A stretch of 25,147 nucleotides of DNA, from NCBI GenBank assembly GCA_040391535.1, contig JBEBXQ010000071.1, forward strand, positions 1 through 25,147, in the 5' to 3' direction. Of the stretch, positions 23,246-25,147 are shown in pieces (the stretch's first letter is position 1; each line of letters starts with the position of its first letter). The notes beneath the pieces are model-generated. The model was given only the letters and a program-made list of their open reading frames with translations. It searched no databases and was not told the DNA's origin. Origin of the DNA: JBEBXQ01 sp040391535. Lineage in GTDB: Bacteria; Bacteroidota; Bacteroidia; Cytophagales; Spirosomataceae. A program made the translations under genes and the position numbers.

Positions 23246-25102
23246 ATGATAAAATTAAAAGTGATTATTTGCCTGATGATGGTAATGAGGATGCCTGACT
23301 TCCGCGTACAGGCCCGTGTAATTGACCCGTTAAATACTATCGGAATAAAACAGACAGAAGCCAACGCAAAAATGGCGACCGGCCAGGCGGATATTGCTGA
23401 AACCTGCTTTGTCGGAACGATCGTTATAGCAAGCCAGGCTGACGTCGATAATTACATTACCAATTATGGCGGATGTACAGACATGAGAGGTAGTATCCAG
23501 ATTTCCAATGTGACAGATCTTTCATTTCTGAATAACCTGACTTCACTGGACGGAAGCCTGCAAATTAAGGATAGCCCTTCCCTGACAAGTCTTGACGGAC
23601 TTCAGAATCTTATATCGGTAGGGGCGCATTTAAGAATAAATAATGTCGGCATCGTTAATCTGAACGGACTGGAGCAACTGACACGGATTGGTGGAGGATT
23701 TCACCTTATTGAATTACCGCAGCTGAACTCTCTTTCAGGGCTGTCTTCTCTTGGCTTTGCAAACGCAATTGAGATTAATAACAATCCTGTTCTGACCAGT
23801 ATTAACAGCCTTCAGAATCTAACCTCCGTGGGTGTATATATTGAGATCCATGAGAATCCGTCCCTGACAAGCCTTAATGGCTTTCAGCGCCTGGCTTCGG
23901 TGGGGCAAAGCCTGTATGGGGAGATACATAACCTGAAAATCCATGGCAGTCCTTTGTTGGCGGATATCGATGAATTTCAGAATCTGGTATCGGTAAGCGG
24001 TGACGTGTCATTTCACAATCTGGGGATATCCGACCTGGATGGTCTGGCAAGCCTGACACACATCGGAAGAGGGTTATATCTTGACAGATTACCGGCACTG
24101 ATCTCCGTATCCGGGCTGTCTTCGGTTACTACTGTAAGTTCAATATGGATCAATGACATACCGCTTCTGACCAGTCTCAATGGCTTTCAGAGTCTGACTG
24201 GCATAGATGGAGATTTACAGATTCATGAAGGTGCTGTTCTGGCAGATGTAACCGGCCTTCTGAATCTGGTTTCGGTAGGAGGCGGCCTGTCATTATACAA
24301 TCTGGGGCTCACCAGTCTGAACGGGCTGGGGCAGTTGGAAAGTATCGGTGCCGGGCTTTCTATCGAACGATTGCCACTGCTGACATCATTGGAAGGGCTG
24401 GCTGTGCTGGATACAATCGGGACCTTTGTCAATGTTGTACATAATGCCGCGCTGACCGCATGTGTAGTGGAGGTTTTTTGTGAAATGCTGGCAAATATAC
24501 CCGGACAGATCAACTTTGTCGGTAATGCGACCGGATGTGCCACCAATGGGGAAGTTATGGACGCGTGCAGCGGGCTTCCGGTTTCGCTTGTCAGCTTCGG
24601 GGTGAGACTGGAAGGCCATATCGCACATCTCAGCTGGGAGACAACCTCAGAAACAAACAGCGGATATTTCGAGGTACAGCATACGACAGATGTCAGAAAC
24701 TGGGATATCCTTGGCAGGGTAATGTCGGTGGGAGAGAGTACCGTCTTACGGAATTACACGTTTTCCCACACCGCCCTGTCTGACGGTATCCATTATTATC
24801 GCCTGAAAATGGTAGACAAGGACGGCTCATTTGAGTACAGTCCGGTAAAAAGCCTGTCGTTGCAACGAGTAGGGGGGCTGGTAGCCTGGCCTAATCCGGC
24901 TACTGACCGGCTCAGGCTGAAACGCGCGGAGGATATTGACCGGCTGGAGCTATCAGACGCAACCGGTACTCATGTATTTATTGTTGACAGCGTTCCAGGC
25001 GATGGGATTGATTTAAGCCGTTTCTCATCCGGGGTATACACAATAAGAGTGGTCATGAATGACGGGTCCCGGTTCTCTGAAAAGATTGTAATTATAAAAT
25101 AA
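23246..25102 (+). CDS. Secreted receptor-L/leucine-rich repeat protein with T9SS sorting domain
   Basis: I prefer the ATG at 23246: it follows an A-rich stretch and gives a short signal peptide (MIKLKVIICLMMVM, cut near VQA); the frame is open back to an ATG at 23183. The 618-residue protein has an N-terminal cap with CFVGTIVIASQADVDNY, then about twelve beta-solenoid repeats of 22-25 residues of the form SLxGLxxLxxVGxxLxI, as in receptor L domains and bacterial LRR-like proteins. A Cys-containing cap (FCEMLANIPGQ) follows, then a fibronectin-like domain (HLSWETTSETNSGYFEV to HYYRLKMVDKDGSFEYS), and a T9SS tail from WPNPATDRL to EKIVIIK. It is probably surface-attached or secreted, with an adhesive or binding role inferred from the fold. 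Confidence 0.85.
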   Translation: MIKLKVIICLMMVMRMPDFRVQARVIDPLNTIGIKQTEANAKMATGQADIAETCFVGTIVIASQADVDNYITNYGGCTDMRGSIQISNVTDLSFLNNLTSLDGSLQIKDSPSLTSLDGLQNLISVGAHLRINNVGIVNLNGLEQLTRIGGGFHLIELPQLNSLSGLSSLGFANAIEINNNPVLTSINSLQNLTSVGVYIEIHENPSLTSLNGFQRLASVGQSLYGEIHNLKIHGSPLLADIDEFQNLVSVSGDVSFHNLGISDLDGLASLTHIGRGLYLDRLPALISVSGLSSVTTVSSIWINDIPLLTSLNGFQSLTGIDGDLQIHEGAVLADVTGLLNLVSVGGGLSLYNLGLTSLNGLGQLESIGAGLSIERLPLLTSLEGLAVLDTIGTFVNVVHNAALTACVVEVFCEMLANIPGQINFVGNATGCATNGEVMDACSGLPVSLVSFGVRLEGHIAHLSWETTSETNSGYFEVQHTTDVRNWDILGRVMSVGESTVLRNYTFSHTALSDGIHYYRLKMVDKDGSFEYSPVKSLSLQRVGGLVAWPNPATDRLRLKRAEDIDRLELSDATGTHVFIVDSVPGDGIDLSRFSSGVYTIRVVMNDGSRFSEKIVIIK

Positions 25103-25147
25103 AGGCCTGAGATCGGATTTATTTTCCCGGGAAATTTTATAGCGAAT

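Noticed and set aside
23560..24450. CRISPR-like or satellite repeat
   Set aside because: The periodicity is at the protein level inside one intact reading frame; the DNA copies differ too much and there are no identical repeats with unique spacers.
25123..25134. Terminator for the T9SS repeat protein gene
   Set aside because: TTTCCCGGGAAA is a perfect palindrome but has no loop, so it would not form a normal terminator hairpin; the window also ends 13 bases later.

Overview
The window is a stretch of ordinary, gene-dense chromosome from a Bacteroidota bacterium, most likely of the order Cytophagales (Spirosomataceae such as Dyadobacter or Spirosoma would fit; the genus is inferred). The evidence is two proteins with C-terminal type IX secretion (T9SS) sorting domains, several exact matches to the Bacteroidota -7 promoter element TAnnTTTG, A-rich start regions with almost no Shine-Dalgarno sequences, and the style of the RecA, RF3 and sulfatase proteins. 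No phage, plasmid, insertion sequence, CRISPR array, tRNA or rRNA was recognised.

Layout. Positions 1-2550 hold small transport genes: a DUF3817 membrane protein, a ZIP-family (ZupT-like) metal transporter with a DtxR/MntR-like palindrome upstream, and a RhaT-family sugar permease. Positions 2546-6351 (minus) hold two overlapping paralogous genes for large polytopic membrane proteins with a GT-C glycosyltransferase-like look; their function is unknown. Positions 6431-11417 (plus) hold riboflavin synthase, a stand-alone triple-PASTA membrane protein, a secreted T9SS cargo protein and peptide chain release factor 3, ending at a clear terminator. Positions 11503-13500 (minus) hold a Spy/CpxP-like periplasmic protein, a small conserved hypothetical protein, and a ROK-family regulator whose putative promoter overlaps a perfect palindrome. 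recA follows at 13896-14960.

Positions 15019-21234 are metabolic: an FGGY gluconokinase-type kinase (minus), a secreted sulfatase (plus), a Cys/Met-metabolism PLP enzyme (minus) and a lipoprotein sulfatase (plus). The sulfatases suggest attack on sulfated sugars outside the cytoplasm. The ROK regulator and the FGGY kinase fit carbohydrate metabolism, although no SusC/SusD pair or glycoside hydrolase is present. Positions 21237-25102 hold an NmrA-like NAD(P)-binding protein, a small membrane protein, about 0.8 kb without a convincing gene, and a secreted repeat protein of receptor-L/leucine-rich type with a T9SS tail.

Terminators are clear at the convergent junctions 11417/11503, 14960/15019 and 18265/18338, and at the left edge. 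Two other convergent pairs (2544/2546 and 21234/21237) abut with only 1-2 bases between stop codons and have no hairpin. I did not find a clear new biological system. The best leads are the paralogous membrane protein pair, the candidate operators before the ZIP, ROK and recA genes, and the higher-order repeat in the T9SS repeat protein.
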